Assembly (NCBI RefSeq): GCF_958405895.1
Contig: NZ_CATZAR010000001.1
Reading direction: 5' to 3' (one strand)
DNA: 64,000 nucleotides
Source: Ralstonia thomasii
Lineage (GTDB): Bacteria; Pseudomonadota; Gammaproteobacteria; Burkholderiales; Burkholderiaceae
Shown here: positions 61,758 to 64,000 of the stretch, one piece after another
How the letters are laid out: each line of letters starts with the position of its first letter
How positions within the stretch are numbered: the first letter of the stretch is position 1
The notes under the pieces: generated by a model
The model's input: the letters and a program-made list of their open reading frames with translations, nothing else
Told to the model about the DNA's origin: nothing
Database searches by the model: none
Translations under genes and position numbers: made by a program

Positions 61758-61926
61758 CTGTGTCCCCTTTCCTCCGCGGTGACTTGGCACTTGGGTAGAT
61801 GTCCTACTCAAGTTTTTCGCATATGTGTTCGATAGCTCAAGCAGAGCGCGTGTAATCGCGCCAGGGGAGCGCCGCGATCGGTACCTGTGCCTAGCGGACA
61901 AAGAGAAAACGCTTGGAGGAAGGAAG

Positions 61927-63468
61927 ATGAATCGACTCACGCTTCGTCAGAAGCTGTGGCTGCCACTTGTCCTGAGTTGGCTTTGTCTGTTGTTGATCAC
62001 ATTGTGGAGCACTTGGGAGACCCGCACCCTGCGCCTGGAAGAACGCCAGCGCGACTTGCAGAACATCAGTGAATCCGTATTCAGCATCATCAAAGACTAC
62101 GGACAGATGGCGCAAGACGGTAAGCTCGCCGCCGACGAGGCCCGCGCCCAGGCCCTCGCGCGCATCAAGATGATCCGCTACGGCAAGGATGGCTACTTCA
62201 GCATCAACCAGACCAACTCGGTGATGGTGATGCATCCGATCAAAGCCGAAATGAACGGCAAGGACATGTCGGGTTTTACCGACCCGGCAGGGAATCATCT
62301 GTTCGAGGAAATCTCTCGCGTGGGCAAGAGCGGCGGCGGCTTTGTCGATTACCTATGGCCCAAGCCCGGCGCGGAAGCGCCGCAGCCGAAGAAGAGCTAC
62401 GTGCTGTATTACCAGCCTTGGGACTGGTGCCTCGTCACGGGCACGTATATGGACGACATCGAGACCGCATTCCACGCGTCGCTAATCAAGGCGCTGGGGC
62501 TGCTGTTTGGTGTCGGCTTGCTGATGACTGTGGTGGTCGTGGCCGTTACGCGCAGCCTGCAGCGCCAGTTGGGTGGCGAGCCCGCTTATGCTGCCCGCAT
62601 TGCCGGCCGCATCGCCGCGGGTGATCTGGCTGTGCCGGTTGAAACCCGCTCGGGGGATCGCGACAGCATGCTCTACGCCATGGCGCAGATGCAGCGTGAG
62701 CTGACGGGCACGATCGGCAACATCAAGAGCTCGGCGGATTCCATTGCCAGCGCCACCAAGCAGATCGCTGCCGGCAATGCCGACCTGTCGCAGCGTACGG
62801 AGCAGCAGGCCTCGTCGCTGGAAGAAACGGCGTCGAGCATGGAGGAACTGACGAGCATCGTGAAGCAGAACGCCGACAATGCGCGTCAGGCAAGCACACT
62901 GGCCGTCAATGCGTCGGATATTGCGGTCAAGGGCGGAGAGGTGGTCGGGCGCGTGGTCGAGACAATGTCCGGCATCAACGAAAGCAGCAAGAAGATTGCC
63001 GACATCATCGGGGTGATCGAGGGCATCGCTTTCCAAACCAACATCCTGGCGCTGAACGCTGCCGTGGAGGCCGCCCGCGCGGGCGAGCAGGGCCGAGGCT
63101 TTGCCGTGGTGGCGGGCGAAGTGCGCAGCCTGGCGCAGCGCTCGGCGAGCGCTGCCAAGGAAATCAAGGACCTGATCGGCGATTCGGTGGGCCGGGTGCA
63201 GAACGGCTCGGCGCTGGTGGAAGAGGCTGGCGTGGTGATCCAGGACGTGGTGACTGCCGTGAAGCGCGTAACGGACATCATGGGCGAGATTTCTGCGGCG
63301 TCCGACGAGCAGAGTTCCGGCATCGAGCAGGTCAACCAGGCTGTGAACCAGATGGACGAAGTGACGCAGCAGAACGCTGCGCTCGTGGAGCAGGCGGCGG
63401 CCGCTGCGCTGTCGCTGGAAGAGCAGGCGCAATTGCTGCGTACGGCTGTGGGGCGCTTCCAGGTATAA
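61927..63468 (+). CDS. Methyl-accepting chemotaxis protein (single Cache sensor)
   Basis: Chemoreceptor of 513 residues. TM1 (about 10-30), a periplasmic single Cache domain (about 35-185) with AQALARIKMIRYGKDGYFSI, MVMHPIKAEMNGKD and SYVLYYQPWDWCLVTGTY, TM2 (about 188-208), HAMP, and a long cytoplasmic coiled coil with the hairpin tip GIAFQTNILALNAAVEAARA and GEVRSLAQRSASAAKEIKDL. Methylation-type Glu/Gln patches occur (QRTEQQASSLEETASSMEEL). Cache_2 sensors bind small carboxylates or quaternary amines. GGAGGAAGG precedes the ATG. Confidence 0.94.
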   Translation: MNRLTLRQKLWLPLVLSWLCLLLITLWSTWETRTLRLEERQRDLQNISESVFSIIKDYGQMAQDGKLAADEARAQALARIKMIRYGKDGYFSINQTNSVMVMHPIKAEMNGKDMSGFTDPAGNHLFEEISRVGKSGGGFVDYLWPKPGAEAPQPKKSYVLYYQPWDWCLVTGTYMDDIETAFHASLIKALGLLFGVGLLMTVVVVAVTRSLQRQLGGEPAYAARIAGRIAAGDLAVPVETRSGDRDSMLYAMAQMQRELTGTIGNIKSSADSIASATKQIAAGNADLSQRTEQQASSLEETASSMEELTSIVKQNADNARQASTLAVNASDIAVKGGEVVGRVVETMSGINESSKKIADIIGVIEGIAFQTNILALNAAVEAARAGEQGRGFAVVAGEVRSLAQRSASAAKEIKDLIGDSVGRVQNGSALVEEAGVVIQDVVTAVKRVTDIMGEISAASDEQSSGIEQVNQAVNQMDEVTQQNAALVEQAAAAALSLEEQAQLLRTAVGRFQV

Positions 63469-63498
63469 CTGCGCCTGACCACTGTCAGGCAGACATGC

Positions 63499-63530
63499 AA
63501 AAGGCCGGCAAATTCGCCGGCCTTTCTCTT
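63499..63530 (+). terminator. Intrinsic terminator after the chemoreceptor gene
   Basis: AAAGGCCGGC/GCCGGCCTTT with a 6-nt loop, then TCTCTTTT. Confidence 0.85.
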
Positions 63531-63588
63531 TTGTGGTTTCCGGCGCGCCTCTTTGTGCGGGCTCGGAATGCTGCGCTGGAAGCGCTGC

Positions 63589-63897
63589 TCAGGCGACCAG
63601 AAAATCCTCCATCTTCCGGCCCGACGACAGCTCCTTTACCAGCCAGCCCGGGCGCTTGCCACGGCCCGTCCAGGTATTGCCGTTGTTGTCGCGGTAACGC
63701 ACCGGCACCTTACGGCCAGCCTTCTTCGAGGCCACGGCACCCTTGGCGCCAAAACCGAGGTCTTCGGCGGTCAGGCCGTATTCCACGATCTTGTGCTTGA
63801 TTTCAGCGATCACCGTCGCTTGTTCATTTGCCCGAAGTTCATCGGCTTGGCGCTGCAGTTCAGAGATCTTCTGAACGATTTCCTTGTAAGTCGGCAT
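63589..63897 (-). CDS. H-NS-like nucleoid-associated protein
   Basis: A 102-residue H-NS family protein. The N-terminal oligomerisation coiled coil (1-45; IVQKISELQRQADELRANEQ) is followed by a linker with GFGAKGAVASKKAGRKVPVR, and the C-terminal DNA-binding domain YRDNNGNTWTGRGKRPGWL (the TWTGxGRxP-type AT-hook-like motif; here TWTGRGKRP). Such proteins silence horizontally acquired AT-rich genes. AAGGGG precedes the ATG. The leftward promoter lies at the right edge, where TTGACA is visible on the minus strand near 63974-63979. Confidence 0.93.
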   Translation of the reverse strand: MPTYKEIVQKISELQRQADELRANEQATVIAEIKHKIVEYGLTAEDLGFGAKGAVASKKAGRKVPVRYRDNNGNTWTGRGKRPGWLVKELSSGRKMEDFLVA

Positions 63898-64000
63898 TGG
63901 AGTGACCCCTTGGGGCTGGACAGGGCGGCAGTTAGGGAGTGATACGCTTGCTGGGCCCCTACAAGGATCAGCTAGATGTCAACAAACGGGTCGTACCGGC

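Overview
The window is GC-rich, densely coded chromosomal DNA from a Burkholderiales bacterium. Ralstonia, or a close relative, is most likely. Supporting signs are Burkholderia/Ralstonia-type gene sets (an llpE-linked MexEF-type pump, an AcpA-type phosphoesterase beside a di-haem cytochrome, an H-NS-like protein with the short YRDNNGNTW-type tail) and a long palindromic intergenic repeat whose loop carries CTCGCTTCGCTCAAAC, which I associate with Ralstonia and related genomes. I see no rRNA, tRNA, CRISPR array, insertion sequence or prophage. The genus call is inference.

Layout, 0-8 kb: an MdtAB-type RND efflux pair (mdtB runs off the left edge) is divergent from an OmpR/EnvZ-like two-component pair. 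Then come a DUF333 lipoprotein, an ArnT-like lipid A glycosyltransferase, the broken tail of a carbamoylase-type amidohydrolase, and an FMN riboswitch driving ribB. 8-15.3 kb: a compact sugar-acid/amino-acid locus. rpiR, a D-aminoacylase-like deacylase, ridA, gntP and eda run leftward from a shared promoter region; a PLP D-amino-acid ammonia-lyase and a KDG kinase run rightward. Together they fit one pathway for N-acetyl-D-glucosaminate or D-glucosaminate, ending in KDPG and then pyruvate plus glyceraldehyde-3-phosphate. Twin 13-bp inverted sites flank the shared promoter.

15.3-30.7 kb: the palindromic repeat and a terminator, a penicillin/AHL-acylase-family enzyme, a hybrid histidine kinase, an MFS exporter, a DUF3175 protein, a dodecin, an AcpA-like phosphoesterase divergent from a di-haem peroxidase, a TerC-CBS-CorC membrane protein, an EamA exporter and an AraC regulator. 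30.9-36.2 kb: a BaeS-BaeR-Spy envelope-stress operon, a universal stress protein, a second AraC regulator and two small exported proteins. 36.2-39.7 kb: a structured leader with a 38-codon ORF ending inside a terminator, upstream of a large PAS-GAF-PAS-GGDEF-EAL protein.

39.8-52 kb: a small membrane protein, modE, a flavodoxin, modCB (no modA in view) behind a ModE-like box, then an llpE-bpeE-bpeF-oprC-type multidrug efflux operon divergent from its probable LysR regulator. 52-64 kb: a small exported protein, a Mut7-C protein, otsBA (trehalose), fadH-type dienoyl-CoA reductase, a degenerate tyrosine recombinase, galE, a membrane PAS protein, a chemoreceptor and an H-NS-like protein. Envelope stress and efflux recur as a theme: two RND systems, three histidine-kinase systems, Spy and ArnT lie within 50 kb.
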